The notes below the pieces were generated by a model. It searched no databases. It worked only from the letters and a program-made list of their open reading frames with translations, and had not been told where the DNA came from. The translations under genes were made by a program, and so were the position numbers. From contig NZ_JAGGNA010000001.1 in assembly GCF_017875765.1 (NCBI RefSeq), positions 2,197,001-2,261,000 of the forward strand: a DNA stretch of 64,000 nt, in the 5' to 3' direction. This document shows positions 26,220 to 36,400 of this stretch, piece after piece. The DNA comes from Flavobacterium sp. CG_23.5 (GTDB lineage Bacteria > Bacteroidota > Bacteroidia > Flavobacteriales > Flavobacteriaceae). The number at the start of each line of letters is the position of its first letter. The stretch's first letter is position 1.

Positions 26220-26419
26220 TGTATTTATTAAAATAGAGTGCTTCCGAACGGTTTTAAATTAATCATTATGATAGATTGTCGGTAACCGTACATATATTTC
26301 AGATAAAGTAAGACCAAACCAATATGTGAAAATAGGTCTCACTTCCATCATACCTTATTTACATTCAAATATATAATAAATATCTTACTATTGTTAATTA
26401 AAAACCCAAACAATCTCCG

Positions 26420-26492
26420 TAGCCCCGATAGCAGTGGAAATCCTTTTCTTTTTTTCTTTAAAAAAGAAAAGATTGCAACGCATAGCGGGAGG
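26420..26492 (+). repeat. Interspersed palindromic repeat, copy A
   Basis: Begins TAGCCCCGATAGCAGTGG, AATCCTTTTC, has a central T-run/A-run hairpin, and ends AAGATTGCAACGCATAGCGG. It shares both ends with copies at 28886-28965 and, inverted, 24861-24926. It lies in a gene-free stretch (26220-26524) that otherwise shows nothing. Confidence 0.55.
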
Positions 26493-26524
26493 ATTCGTTC
26501 TTAAAAACCATGAACACACTGCTC

Positions 26525-28795
26525 CTAATTCAAACTCGCCTTGAACATTCTCAATTCGTCCCAAGTATATTTGTCGCCAAATTGCTCTTTCATGCCGTTC
26601 AGCGATTCTTCTTTGTAATGCTTGAAGGCTTGGCTCAATTCCTTGATTTTGTCCTGTGGCAGTATGTCTTGGACGCTTACTTTCTTGGATTGGATCAGTT
26701 TGACCAAATGGCTTTCTATAGTTTGGGTGGTTAATTTCCTGATATTTGCAATATCCTGAATCGAATTTTTGCCAATCCACAAGTCGTAGGTTTCCTCCAC
26801 GGTCGATTTCTTGGGTGCTTTCTTGGTCGCTTTTTTAGACGTATAGCGTTCCAAGTCGGCTTCGTCTTCAATCAAAGTGACATGTGTTTTCTTAAATTGG
26901 TTTTGAATCGCTTCAGTTTTTCTAGTGATGTATTTCTTTATTTCGTCAGAGGTTAGTTTTTCCTTCGAAATGGTTTCACCGGCAACCACGGTTTCAATCA
27001 AAAGCTTGGCTTTCATCAATCGCAAAACGGCTTTAGTCTGCAATTCTTCGAGCACAATCAGTTCCTCATAATAAGTCTTACTTTTTTTCTCTCGCTTCAC
27101 TTCTTCGAGTTTCCAGAGAATTTCAAAAACCATCTCGTCCAATGGCTTTAAGAAATAGTTGAAAGCGGCTTGAATCCTGTCGGAAACATGGATTAAATCC
27201 ACGGTTTCGTTATTGAAGATTTTGTTGAGCTGCGCCATGAATTTCTGGGAGGGATCCAAAAGGGAATCGATGGCTTCCATTTGGTTTGTTGCCCAGCGCG
27301 CATGTTTCGATTTGGCTGAATTTTCAGACTTATCCCCATAGCTGTACTTGTGATTGCGCCATTCCTGTGCTAAATCAGCCCAGTTAAAACTGTGCATCAA
27401 ATAGTTATGGATGAAATTCTTGGTTTCAAAATGCAGTGAATTTTTCAATAATTCTTCCGAAGCCTTGTTTAAAGAGTAATCCATGACATCCTGGTCGTTA
27501 GAAATCACGTTCATACGCAACGGAGATAGCAAAATAAGCCCTTCTAACGAGCGTAAACGCGATAATGCCACATACGCTTGTCCCGGCATAAAAACCTGCG
27601 AAACATCGATCGCAGCCTTGTCAAAAGTTAATCCCTGGCTTTTATGCACCGTAATCGCCCAAGCCAATTTTATTGGATAATGTACAAAAGTCCCTAAAAC
27701 CTCTTCTTCAATTTCCTTTGTGGCGGGATCAATTTTATAGCGGATATTTTGCCATTCGTATTTTTCGACTTCTATGGTTTTGTCTTCTTCCGGAAAATGA
27801 ACCAGAATCTCCTGGCTCGAAAGGGATTTTATGATTCCCATTTTTCCGTTGAAATAGTTTTTATCGAAGGATAGATCGTTTTTCACAAACATTACTTGTG
27901 CGCCCAGTTTTAATTGTAAGCGTTCCTCAATCGGGAAAATCTTCTCGGGAAAATCGCCCACGATATCCGGCTTGTAGGTTATCAACTCCCCTTTTAAATC
28001 TTCCAAAGCTTGTGCGTTCATAGCATCGGCCTTGGCATTGTGGGTGGTAAGTGTGATATAGCCTTTGTTATTTTTTAAATCAAAATCAGGTTTTACGTAT
28101 TTGTTCAGCGCCTGAACATCGGCTGCGGTGATTTGGTTGTTCCGTAAATTATTCAAAACCGAGATGAACTCCGTGTCGGTTTGGCGGTATATTGTGGATA
28201 ACTCAATATATAAAGGCGGATTTTGCTGAACAGCATGCGAATGGAAAAAGAATTTTCCTTTGTAATAATTGCGCAGCGTTCTCCATTCCTCATCCCGAAT
28301 CACCGGTGGCAATTGCAATAAATCACCGATAAACAAAACCTGCACTCCGCCAAAAGGAGTTGCGTTCTTTCGCACCGTTTGCATCATATAATCCATTGCA
28401 TCCAGCAAATCAGCGCGCAGCATACTCACTTCGTCGATCACCAACAATTCCATATTGCGAATCACCGATTTCTTCAATCCACTCATTTTAAAATGCCGGC
28501 GCAAGGTATCTTTCGACTCAAATTTTACCGTATCCGTGAATTGGGAATCGACATTAAAGGCAGGAATAAATCCTCCAAACGGCAACTGAAACATCGAGTG
28601 AATCGTAACACCTCCTGCATTTAAAGCCGCTATTCCCGTGGGCGCCACGACAACTGTGTTCTTGTGCGTGGTTGCTATGATTTCCTTTAAAAGCGTGGTC
28701 TTCCCGGTTCCTGCTTTACCGGTAAGAAATACCGATCGATGTGTTTGATTAATAAATTGTAAGGTGTAAGCAGCGGCTTCAGAGATTGTTTGCAT
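26525..28795 (-). CDS. Pif1/RecD-like superfamily 1 DNA helicase with C-terminal HTH domain
   Basis: 756-residue ATP-dependent helicase. The N-terminal core shows Walker A GKAGTGKTTLLKEI, Walker B VIDEVSMLRADLLD, the GDLLQLPPV motif III, and the C-terminal motif VI KSQGLTFDKAAIDVS plus YVALSRLRSLEGL. This combination is Pif1/RecD2-like. The last third holds a charged linker and a helix-turn-helix domain (TYDLWIGKNSIQDIANIRKL), as in RecQ-associated HTH_40 domains. Likely role is resolving structured or forked DNA during replication or repair. Monocistronic. Confidence 0.9.
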   Translation of the reverse strand: MQTISEAAAYTLQFINQTHRSVFLTGKAGTGKTTLLKEIIATTHKNTVVVAPTGIAALNAGGVTIHSMFQLPFGGFIPAFNVDSQFTDTVKFESKDTLRRHFKMSGLKKSVIRNMELLVIDEVSMLRADLLDAMDYMMQTVRKNATPFGGVQVLFIGDLLQLPPVIRDEEWRTLRNYYKGKFFFHSHAVQQNPPLYIELSTIYRQTDTEFISVLNNLRNNQITAADVQALNKYVKPDFDLKNNKGYITLTTHNAKADAMNAQALEDLKGELITYKPDIVGDFPEKIFPIEERLQLKLGAQVMFVKNDLSFDKNYFNGKMGIIKSLSSQEILVHFPEEDKTIEVEKYEWQNIRYKIDPATKEIEEEVLGTFVHYPIKLAWAITVHKSQGLTFDKAAIDVSQVFMPGQAYVALSRLRSLEGLILLSPLRMNVISNDQDVMDYSLNKASEELLKNSLHFETKNFIHNYLMHSFNWADLAQEWRNHKYSYGDKSENSAKSKHARWATNQMEAIDSLLDPSQKFMAQLNKIFNNETVDLIHVSDRIQAAFNYFLKPLDEMVFEILWKLEEVKREKKSKTYYEELIVLEELQTKAVLRLMKAKLLIETVVAGETISKEKLTSDEIKKYITRKTEAIQNQFKKTHVTLIEDEADLERYTSKKATKKAPKKSTVEETYDLWIGKNSIQDIANIRKLTTQTIESHLVKLIQSKKVSVQDILPQDKIKELSQAFKHYKEESLNGMKEQFGDKYTWDELRMFKASLN

Positions 28796-28885
28796 TTGGC
28801 GTGTATAGAGATAGCTAAAATATTGAAAATAGGAATAGTATTTTCATTTTTGGAAAACAATTTTAATTTTAAATCCGGTCGTTTT

Positions 28886-28965
28886 TAGCCCCGATTGAAA
28901 TGGAAATCCTTGACAGTTGAAAAGCGATTTTTTCTAAACAGAAAAGAGCGACCGCAGGAAGCTCC
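28886..28965 (+). repeat. Interspersed palindromic repeat, copy B
   Basis: Begins TAGCCCCGATTGAAATGG, AAATCCTTGAC and ends AAGAGCGACCGCAGGAAGC. Divergent third member of the family described at 26420-26492. It occupies most of the spacer between the helicase and the Skp-like gene. Confidence 0.5.
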
Positions 28966-29037
28966 TTTTATGGTTAAGAAAAAACGCTTTACGACTGAGA
29001 GATTGAAATGAAAAGCGGGATAAAGCTCCAAAAAAAA

Positions 29038-29071
29038 GCCTTCATTCTAAAATTTAGATGAAGGCCGTTTT
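29038..29071 (-). terminator. Rho-independent terminator of the Skp-like gene
   Basis: GCCTTCAT pairs with ATGAAGGC around a loop, flanked by A7 on the left (U-run when read on the minus strand) and T6 on the right, 22 bp beyond the gene's stop. Confidence 0.8.
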
Positions 29072-29092
29072 TTGAATTAATATATAAAAAAA

Positions 29093-29653
29093 TTATTTTT
29101 TAACTTCTTCCTTTGATTCAGGAGATTTGTATTTATCGTTTAAAGCTTTTACAATCACTTTAGTAATATCGTATTTATCTTCAGCATATAAAACAGAGGC
29201 AGCGTCACCAGTACCGTAGATATACGAATATCCGTTTTCTTTACCGTAGGTTTTGATGAATTTTTTAACACCGCTAACTAAAGAATCCATTTCTTTACCG
29301 CTTTCTTGTTGCAATTCTTGAGCCAATGCTTGTTGCGCTTGACCTAATTGTTGCTCTCTTTTTTGTAATTCAGCTCCTTTTTGTTGTGCCCACGCTTGTC
29401 CATTTGCTTGTGCTTGACTTTGAAAATTAGCAGCATCTTGCTTAAATCTTGAAATTTCAGCGTCCAGTTGTCTTCCTTTCTCTTCTGATTTTGCTTTATA
29501 TTTAGCTTCAAGGTCTTTTGCTTCGGTATATTCTTTCATTAACACTGAAGTATCCACATAAGCTGTTTTTACTTCCTTTACTTGTGGCGCTGGTTTATTA
29601 CAAGATAGTATTGTAATTGAAAGTGCGATAATTACTAATGCTTTATTACTCAT
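29093..29653 (-). CDS. OmpH/Skp-family chaperone-like lipoprotein
   Basis: 186-residue exported protein. The start at MSNKALVIIALSITILSC is chosen because it yields a lipobox (ILSC); 27 further upstream codons are leader. The mature protein has a short beta segment (VKTAYVDTSVLMKEYTEA), a long Gln/Ala/Lys coiled coil (about residues 45-125) and a C-terminal segment (GYSYIYGTGDAASVLYAEDK), the plan of Skp/OmpH periplasmic chaperones, which hold unfolded outer-membrane proteins. Lipidation is unlike E. coli Skp. Monocistronic with its own terminator. Confidence 0.85.
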   Translation of the reverse strand: MSNKALVIIALSITILSCNKPAPQVKEVKTAYVDTSVLMKEYTEAKDLEAKYKAKSEEKGRQLDAEISRFKQDAANFQSQAQANGQAWAQQKGAELQKREQQLGQAQQALAQELQQESGKEMDSLVSGVKKFIKTYGKENGYSYIYGTGDAASVLYAEDKYDITKVIVKALNDKYKSPESKEEVKK

Positions 29654-29944
29654 ATTTTTAATATTTCTTTTTTGGTATTCGTGAATCTTCGATTTCATTT
29701 GATGAATTTCTAATTTTTTATGTATGCGTGACAAAAATATAAAAAAATAAGTAGCATTGACATAAAGTTTGAAAAATACACATTTATTTATGATATCAGT
29801 TTTTGTTATTGTAAAGGAATTATTGATAATTTAAGGTTATAGCAATCGAATCCAATAGCTTTTAAATGAGCAGCTTTTTTAAAAAAGACAATATTCAGCT
29901 TGGTTTTAGTCTAAATCAGCGCTTAAATGCTTTTAAAATAGATT

Positions 29945-30793
29945 TTAGTTGTTTTTTATGATGTAAATATGCGAAGAATACTCAAAATCCTTCTTTGCTC
30001 TCCAATTGGATTGTAATCCGACGAAAAAGGCTTTTATAAAATTCATTTTCCCTGTTTTGTATTTTTCTGAAAGCAATGCCACGTAAAAAGAATCAAACTT
30101 CATAGGAAGCACTTTTACCAGTTTCATTTTTTCTTTTTCGAAAAGAGATTGGATAGCGGTTTTGGAAAAATGCCAAAAATGAATGGGCACATCATAAGCA
30201 GCCCAAAATTTCCCGTAATGTTTTGCATCGAAAGATTTGAAATTTGGAACCGCAATAATTAAAGTCCCGTTTGGTTTTAATAATCGTTTCAGTTCTTTTA
30301 TTTGTTCGTCTAAATTCGGAACGTGTTCCAGAACATGCCACATCGAAATAACATCAAAAGAGTTATTTTCCAATTCAGTTGTTTTTTCGACAAAAGAAAC
30401 GCCTTTGTTTTTTGCAATCGCTTTTGCTTTATCACTTGGCTCCACTCCTATTGTCTGCCAACCGTTTTGTTTTGCCACCGATAAAAAATCTCCAGTTCCT
30501 GCTCCAATATCCAAAATCCTGCCTTTATCAGATTGCAGTGAATTTATTAAATTGAGTTTGTTTTTTAAAGCTATGCTTTTTACGAAATGATATGCTTTTT
30601 CAAACAACGACCGTTTGCTGTCCGTATGCGAAATATAATCTACGCTTTCGTAATACTTTCCTAAAGCATCTAAACTGGGTTGCGGAGAGGTAACCAACAT
30701 GTCCAACTCTTCGTCATGATATAAATCAAATGTTTCTTTGGAAACGGAATAATCTTTAACGGTTAAAAAATGTTTTTTGTTTGAAATGTCCAT
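29945..30793 (-). CDS. Class I SAM-dependent methyltransferase
   Basis: 282-residue cytoplasmic enzyme. The SAM-binding motif I is RILDIGAGTGDFL, motif II is near TIGVEPSDKA, and VISMWHVLEHVPNLDEQ is the post-motif region seen in UbiE/BioC-like methyltransferases. The substrate cannot be deduced. The first 90 residues contain a Tyr- and Asp-rich segment (LYHDEELDMLVTSPQP) often found in polysaccharide- or quinone-related methyltransferases. Monocistronic. A 291-bp AT-rich spacer without features separates it from the Skp-like gene. Confidence 0.85.
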   Translation of the reverse strand: MDISNKKHFLTVKDYSVSKETFDLYHDEELDMLVTSPQPSLDALGKYYESVDYISHTDSKRSLFEKAYHFVKSIALKNKLNLINSLQSDKGRILDIGAGTGDFLSVAKQNGWQTIGVEPSDKAKAIAKNKGVSFVEKTTELENNSFDVISMWHVLEHVPNLDEQIKELKRLLKPNGTLIIAVPNFKSFDAKHYGKFWAAYDVPIHFWHFSKTAIQSLFEKEKMKLVKVLPMKFDSFYVALLSEKYKTGKMNFIKAFFVGLQSNWRAKKDFEYSSHIYIIKNN

Positions 30794-30867
30794 ATTGTTA
30801 GTTTTCAGTTTTCAGTCGCAGTTTGCAGCTAAATCCCTTTATGTATATTGTTTTTGTTTTTATACTA

Positions 30868-30902
30868 AACCCCGAAAGCACTTTTAAATACTTTCAGGGT
30901 TG
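30868..30902. terminator. Hairpin in the mnmG/methyltransferase spacer
   Basis: AACCCCGAAAG pairs with CTTTCAGGGTT (one bulge-like mismatch) and is followed by a T-rich run on the plus strand. It lies between two minus-strand genes, so its direction is uncertain. Confidence 0.4.
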
Positions 30903-30950
30903 AAATTTTTTATTTTGGAATTATCCAATAATAGCAAGGCTTCACAAGAT

Positions 30951-30966
30951 AGTTTCACGTGGAACA
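30951..30966 (-). other. parS-like ParB binding site 1
   Basis: Read on the minus strand, TGTTCCACGTGAAACT matches the canonical parS TGTTCCACGTGAAACA at 15 of 16 positions. It is in the spacer downstream of mnmG. Confidence 0.75.
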
Positions 30967-31038
30967 AAATTAGTGTTCGGTGTTCAGTATTTAGTATTCA
31001 GATACGATGATCACTGAAAACTGATCACTGAAAACTCC

Positions 31039-32910
31039 TTAACGTCCCATATATATCAATAAAACCGAAACATCACTTGGCGACACCCCACTAATTCGTG
31101 AAGCTTGAGAAATAGTTACCGGTCGAATCTTGCTTAATTTTTGTTTGGCTTCAATTGACATCGATTTGATTTTATTGTAATCGAAATTTTCAGGAATTTT
31201 CACATCTTCTAAACGCAATAATTTATTAGCGTTGTTTCTTTCTTTTTCGATGTAACCGGAATACTTCACTTGGATTTCGGCTTGCTCTAATATTTCCTGA
31301 TCCACATCGTTTTCCGAAATATACGTTGCCACCTTTTCAAATTTCATTATATCTTCTAAATCAATTTGCGGACGAGAAAACACTTTAAACATTTTATCTC
31401 CTTGCGAAATCAACGCTGTGTCTTTTGATTCCAAAATAGGATTTGCTTCCGCTACAGAAACACTTGTTTCTTTGAAGAAAGCTACCATTTTTTCAGATTG
31501 ATTTAGTTTGTGTTCCATTCTGCGCAAACGCTTCTCGGAAGCCAAACCAATTTCATGCGACATTGGTGTTAATCTGAAATCGGCATTATCCTGACGAAGT
31601 AACGTTCTGTATTCCGCACGAGAAGTAAACATTCTGTATGGCTCTTCCGTTCCTTTGGTAATTAAGTCATCTATCAAAACTCCGATATACGCTTCATCTC
31701 TTTTTAAAATCATAGGTGCTTTTTCATGCACTTTTAAATGCGCATTAATACCAGCCATTAATCCTTGAGAAGCCGCTTCTTCATATCCTGTAGTTCCATT
31801 TATTTGTCCTGCGAAATACAAACCTTCAACAAGTTTGGTTTCTAAGGTATGCTTCAATTGTGTCGGAGGAAAATAATCATATTCGATTGCATAACCCGGA
31901 CGGAAAAATTTCACTTTCTCAAATCCCACAACGGAGCGCAACGCTTTAAATTGAATATCCTCCGGAAGTGAAGTAGAAAAACCATTTACATAAACCTCGC
32001 ACGTATTCCACCCTTCTGGCTCCACAAATAATTGATGTCTTTCTTTATCGGCAAAACGATTAATTTTATCTTCAATAGACGGACAATAACGTGGTCCGAT
32101 ACTTTTTATTCTACCATTAAACATTGGCGAACGATCAAAACCTTCTCTCAAAATATCATGAACATCAAGAGAAGTGTACGTCATGTGACAAGACCTTTGA
32201 TGAATCAATGGCGAAGTAATATCCGAATACGAAAACTTATCTGGCTTAGCGTCACCTTTTTCTTCATTCATTTTAGAATAATCCAAAGAACGCCCATCGA
32301 CTCTTGGCGGCGTTCCTGTTTTCATTCTTCCTGCTTGAAAACCTGCATTCACTAAATCTTCGGTGATGCCGTAAGCAGCGCTCTCGCCTGCTCTTCCTCC
32401 GCCGAATTGTTTTTCTCCAATATGAATCAATCCATTTAAGAAAGTTCCATTGGTCAACACAACCGATTTAGCTTTTATTTCCACTCCAAGCGAAGTGCGA
32501 ATTCCTTTTATCTTTCCGTTTTCTATAATCAATCCTTTCACCATTTCCTGATAAAAATCAAGATTTGGCGTTCCTTCTAACATCATACGCCACTCTTCTG
32601 CAAAACGCATACGGTCACTTTGAACCCTTGGCGACCACATTGCAGGGCCTTTTGACTTGTTCAGCATCTTGAATTGAATCGCCGTCCTATCGGAAACAAT
32701 TCCAGAATACCCGCCCAGAGCATCAATCTCGCGGACGATCTGCCCTTTGGCAATCCCCCCCATCGCAGGATTACAGGACATTTGCGCAATGTTTTGCAAA
32801 CTCATTGTCACCAACAAAGTTTTGGAACCCAAATTCGCAGCCGCCGCCGCCGCTTCAGAACCGGCGTGACCCGCACCAACAACAATTACATCATATTCTT
32901 CTTGAAACAT
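31039..32910 (-). CDS. mnmG: tRNA uridine-5-carboxymethylaminomethyl modification enzyme MnmG (GidA)
   Basis: 623-residue FAD protein that, with MnmE, modifies U34 of several tRNAs. The FAD-binding GxGxxG is seen as VVGAGHAGSEAAAAAANLG at the N-terminus, followed by SCNPAMGGIAKGQIVREIDA, a MnmG signature, and the second GQINGTTGYEEAASQG. The C-terminal helical domain ends SRISGVSPSDVSVLLIYM. Length is normal. In many bacteria gidA lies close to oriC; here it is surrounded by parS-like sites. Confidence 0.98.
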   Translation of the reverse strand: MFQEEYDVIVVGAGHAGSEAAAAAANLGSKTLLVTMSLQNIAQMSCNPAMGGIAKGQIVREIDALGGYSGIVSDRTAIQFKMLNKSKGPAMWSPRVQSDRMRFAEEWRMMLEGTPNLDFYQEMVKGLIIENGKIKGIRTSLGVEIKAKSVVLTNGTFLNGLIHIGEKQFGGGRAGESAAYGITEDLVNAGFQAGRMKTGTPPRVDGRSLDYSKMNEEKGDAKPDKFSYSDITSPLIHQRSCHMTYTSLDVHDILREGFDRSPMFNGRIKSIGPRYCPSIEDKINRFADKERHQLFVEPEGWNTCEVYVNGFSTSLPEDIQFKALRSVVGFEKVKFFRPGYAIEYDYFPPTQLKHTLETKLVEGLYFAGQINGTTGYEEAASQGLMAGINAHLKVHEKAPMILKRDEAYIGVLIDDLITKGTEEPYRMFTSRAEYRTLLRQDNADFRLTPMSHEIGLASEKRLRRMEHKLNQSEKMVAFFKETSVSVAEANPILESKDTALISQGDKMFKVFSRPQIDLEDIMKFEKVATYISENDVDQEILEQAEIQVKYSGYIEKERNNANKLLRLEDVKIPENFDYNKIKSMSIEAKQKLSKIRPVTISQASRISGVSPSDVSVLLIYMGR

Positions 32911-32990
32911 CTTTTTATTAATTTGTCCCGAGAAACTCAGGATTAAGATTCAAGCGGAATTTAAACCGCTCAAAACTTGATTTTATTTAT

Positions 32991-33006
32991 TGTTCCACGT
33001 GAAACA
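32991..33006 (+). other. parS site 2 (exact)
   Basis: TGTTCCACGTGAAACA is an exact copy of the canonical bacterial parS, in the 168-bp spacer between ybeY and mnmG. Confidence 0.88.
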
Positions 33007-33036
33007 TTTTAAAACGATTCAAAACATTATATTGCA

Positions 33037-33052
33037 TGTTCCACGTGAAACA
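33037..33052 (+). other. parS site 3 (exact)
   Basis: Second exact TGTTCCACGTGAAACA, 46 bp (centre to centre) from site 2, in the same spacer. ParB bound here would nucleate the partition complex. Confidence 0.88.
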
Positions 33053-33078
33053 ATACTGTTTTAAATTTCAAAATTCAC

Positions 33079-33498
33079 TTACTGTTCCACGTGGAACAGT
33101 GCGATTTTTTCATCTTCTTTAGAACGCATCAACAGTTCCTCCGCTTCGCCTTTGTCCTTATATCCGCAATAATGCAGAACGCCATGAACCAAAACACGCT
33201 TCAGTTCTTCTTCAAAAACAACGTTGAAATCTTTAGCATTGTCCTTAACTCTTTCGACAGAAACAAAAATATCCCCGCTTAACTCATTCCCCATCGTGTA
33301 ATCAAAACTAATGATGTCTGTTAATGTGTCGTGATTGAGATATTCTAAGTTGATTTTATGTAAATATTCGTCGTCGCAAAAGATATAGTTTATCTCTCCT
33401 TCTTTCTTCTTTTCTGACACAATCACATTAGACAACCAGGCAGCAATTGCTTCTTCGTTTTCTAAATTAAAGTCAGTTTCGTAATTAAAATTGATCAT
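33079..33498 (-). CDS. ybeY: rRNA maturation endoribonuclease YbeY
   Basis: 139-residue zinc-dependent RNase for 16S rRNA 3'-end maturation and ribosome quality control. The ligand motif appears as LVHGVLHYCGYKDK; the first two His are present, whereas the usual third His (GYDH) is replaced. I believe this variant is common in Bacteroidota. The last codons (FHVEQ, stop) lie inside a parS-like palindrome. The 5' end overlaps the DUF4175 gene's stop by 4 bases, so the two are coupled. Confidence 0.92.
   Translation of the reverse strand: MINFNYETDFNLENEEAIAAWLSNVIVSEKKKEGEINYIFCDDEYLHKINLEYLNHDTLTDIISFDYTMGNELSGDIFVSVERVKDNAKDFNVVFEEELKRVLVHGVLHYCGYKDKGEAEELLMRSKEDEKIALFHVEQ
33083..33098 (+). 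other. parS-like site 4 inside the ybeY 3' end
   Basis: TGTTCCACGTGGAACA is a perfect 16-bp palindrome made of the left half of parS and its mirror, one change from the exact site. It encodes the final residues of YbeY on the minus strand. Confidence 0.8.
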
Positions 33499-36400
33499 TT
33501 TTTATTGAAATATTCTTGAACCTTTTGATTAAAATTCGACCGCAAAGGTAAGGATTGTCTATTTAATATTTCGATGCTATTCAAATAATCTAATAAAGCC
33601 GCAGGCAATGCATTAGATTGATTCGTAAACTCCTTTTTGTTGGTTTCTGATTCTCGTTTATTTTCCTGTCCTTGCTGCTGAATTGCCGTGTTTAATTTCA
33701 ACAATTCTTGTTTTACATTAAGGATTTTTTGAAGCGTTTCGTTTTTAAATCCTTTGTTTAAAAGTTGTTTTTCTATATGTTTCATTTGCTCTAAAGCACT
33801 CTGTCCATTTCCACCCAATCCCTGTTTGTTTAATTCGTTTTGCAACGCTTCACGCAATTGCTTTTGTTCTTTATAAATTTCCATAATAGATTTAGCATCT
33901 CCTTCACCGTCTTCGCCGTTATCTCCATTTTGTCCAGAACCCTTTTTCCCTTTTTCTCCATCTCCTGGCTTCTGTCCTTCCCCAGGCTTCTTCCCTTTCT
34001 CCATTCCCGCTTTCATCTTCTCACCAAGACCTTCCTGCTTTTTAATGATATCCGGCAATTGCATTCCCTGACCTTGACCAGGTTTGGGTTTTCCCGAGCC
34101 CATTCCAGACAATGACATTTGCATGTTGGCTAACGTTTCACTCAACATATCGGCAAGTTTATTGGCTGCTGAAATAGCGTACTGTTGATGGGATAACCCC
34201 TTGGGGATTTGAGATTCCGTCAAAGTCTCTAACGACTTGTCAATATTATACTGAACGTTTCCAATTTCCTTAGTCACGTCATCGGCTATTTTTGGGTTTC
34301 GCAACGACATAGCAAACAAACTGTCGTCAACATGCTTGAACTCCTGCTTAAGATTTTGTTGGATTTTAATGTTCTTATTAAACGAAGGCGATCCTGTTTT
34401 GAGTCCTTTGAATTGAAGCATTACATCCTCCTGAGACAATGAATAAGCCAATAAATTATCTAAAATTTGTCTCAGCATTTTTACATCTTCCTCTAGTTGT
34501 TCCTTTTCTGCACCTTCCATGCTTTGTTCCATTTTCATAGACATCTCTTTCATTTTCTTAGAAGCACTTTTTTGTTTTGGTTTTGCTTTAGCTTGATTTT
34601 GCTTTTGCAATTCCTCCGCAGCCTTCTTCAAATCTTCATCAATACTTTTTTCTTTCTCGGCATCTTTTGGAATATCCATTGGAGATTTAAGCGTAGCGTT
34701 TTCCTTTTCCAAATCTTTTAAGTCTTCTTCAATTTTGTCAAAAGCGTCGTTGATATCTTTTTGATTCTCTTGTTTGTTTTCCTTTTCGTTATCCGATAAT
34801 TTATCTTGTTTCTCAGAAAGCTTGTCTAACTTATCGGCGATTTGTTCCGCCTTTTTATCTACATAATAGCGCTTAGTCAGTTCCACTAATTGTGCTAGAT
34901 TCTTAGTTTGGTTTTTACTGTTTTGTTTGAACTTTTCTAATTTATCAAGCAAGTCCTCATTCTTAATTTTATCATTTAAAGATTTAAGTTCATCCAATAG
35001 TTTCTGGTTTTTCTCTAAATCTTTATCGGCTTTATCCAAACGTTTTTGCAAATCTTCTTTTAGTTCGTCCTTTTTATCCGTTTTAAATTTATCCAGATTA
35101 TCTTTCATTTTCTCTGCAAATTCCTTCATCATTTCATCCTGCTGTTTTTGACGCTGAATAAAATCATCTACTTTTTGCTGATCATTGAATTCCAAATTTG
35201 ATTTTTCTTTTCCGCTCTTTTGAATTTTTTCAATAGCAGAAATTTGTTTATCCTGATTCTTCAAGGACTTTTCTAAACTGTTGATATTGTCGTTCTGTTG
35301 TTTCAAAACCTGATCTTCCTTCTCTTCCTCTGTGGCAACACGATTCGAGAAGACAGAAGATTTGGTGCTTTTAAAACGATGAATGGCATCATTATCATAA
35401 ACCTCAAAATAGTAATCATACGACTTCCCTTGAACCACAGGAAGATTTCCTGGAAAAGTAAAAACAAATTGATCATATACTCCGGACTTCACAACAATTG
35501 TTCCACGTTTGGCGGTTTGTGGCCTCTCTCTTTCATAATATACCACTTGCAGTTTAGACAATCCATAATCGTCAGAAATTTGACCCAATACATAATTTTT
35601 CTCCACCTTCAAACTGTCAGGAGCATTACTGACTTTGATCGTTGGGAACTGGTCTTTGATTATTGAAAGCTGATAATCCAACTTTTCATAGTTTTTTACT
35701 TTATTATTAGAGGTAAGGATTTGATATTCTGTGTTTTGCAAGATACTTCTAGATAAAGTAAAGTTGTTTTCTGCTTTCGCAAAAGAAAAAACGGATGATG
35801 CATCTTTCCAAACCACATTTTGAGTCGCTTGCGTGCTCATTTTCCAAGTAACTCTGGTTCCTTCGGGAATAATAGCATTCCCCGTTCCTTTGATAAATTC
35901 CGATCTTCTATTCAAATACGACGGAAAGTTTAATATCATTTCAAAATTAGAAATAGATGGCACTGTTATTACTTTCAATTCATAATCCTCCGAAGATATT
36001 CCATTGGCCTCCACGTGAAACATTACGTCTTTTGAAGGTTTCGAAATCTTAAATTGGAAATCACCTGATTTAGTAGTTTCCATAAAATAACTTTCATCGT
36101 CTATAAAAATCGTAGCATTTTCTGGAACAACTTTCCCTTCCGTTTTTACATGCAGAATAAAGTCTTTATTTTGTTCGGTTTGCAGATTGCTGTTTAATAG
36201 TATGAATTGAAATGGTGCCGGAGGTAAAAATGGCGAATTGAAATGCACTACTCTATTCAAACTTTGGGAAATTATTCTACTGTTACCCGACAAATAAAAA
36301 ACAGCTAAAACCAAAACAGGAAGTAACGCCAAAGGCAAAAACCTTTTGTTCTGATTTAAATTAATCGCGTTTCCAAAAGGAATTGGCTGTAAGGTTTTCG

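Noticed and set aside
26394..26780. A 128-codon open frame on the minus strand at the 3' end of the helicase
   Set aside because: It lies in another frame over the helicase C-terminus and has no protein-like composition.
33091..33282. Plus-strand frame overlapping ybeY
   Set aside because: It is the antisense shadow of a well-supported gene.
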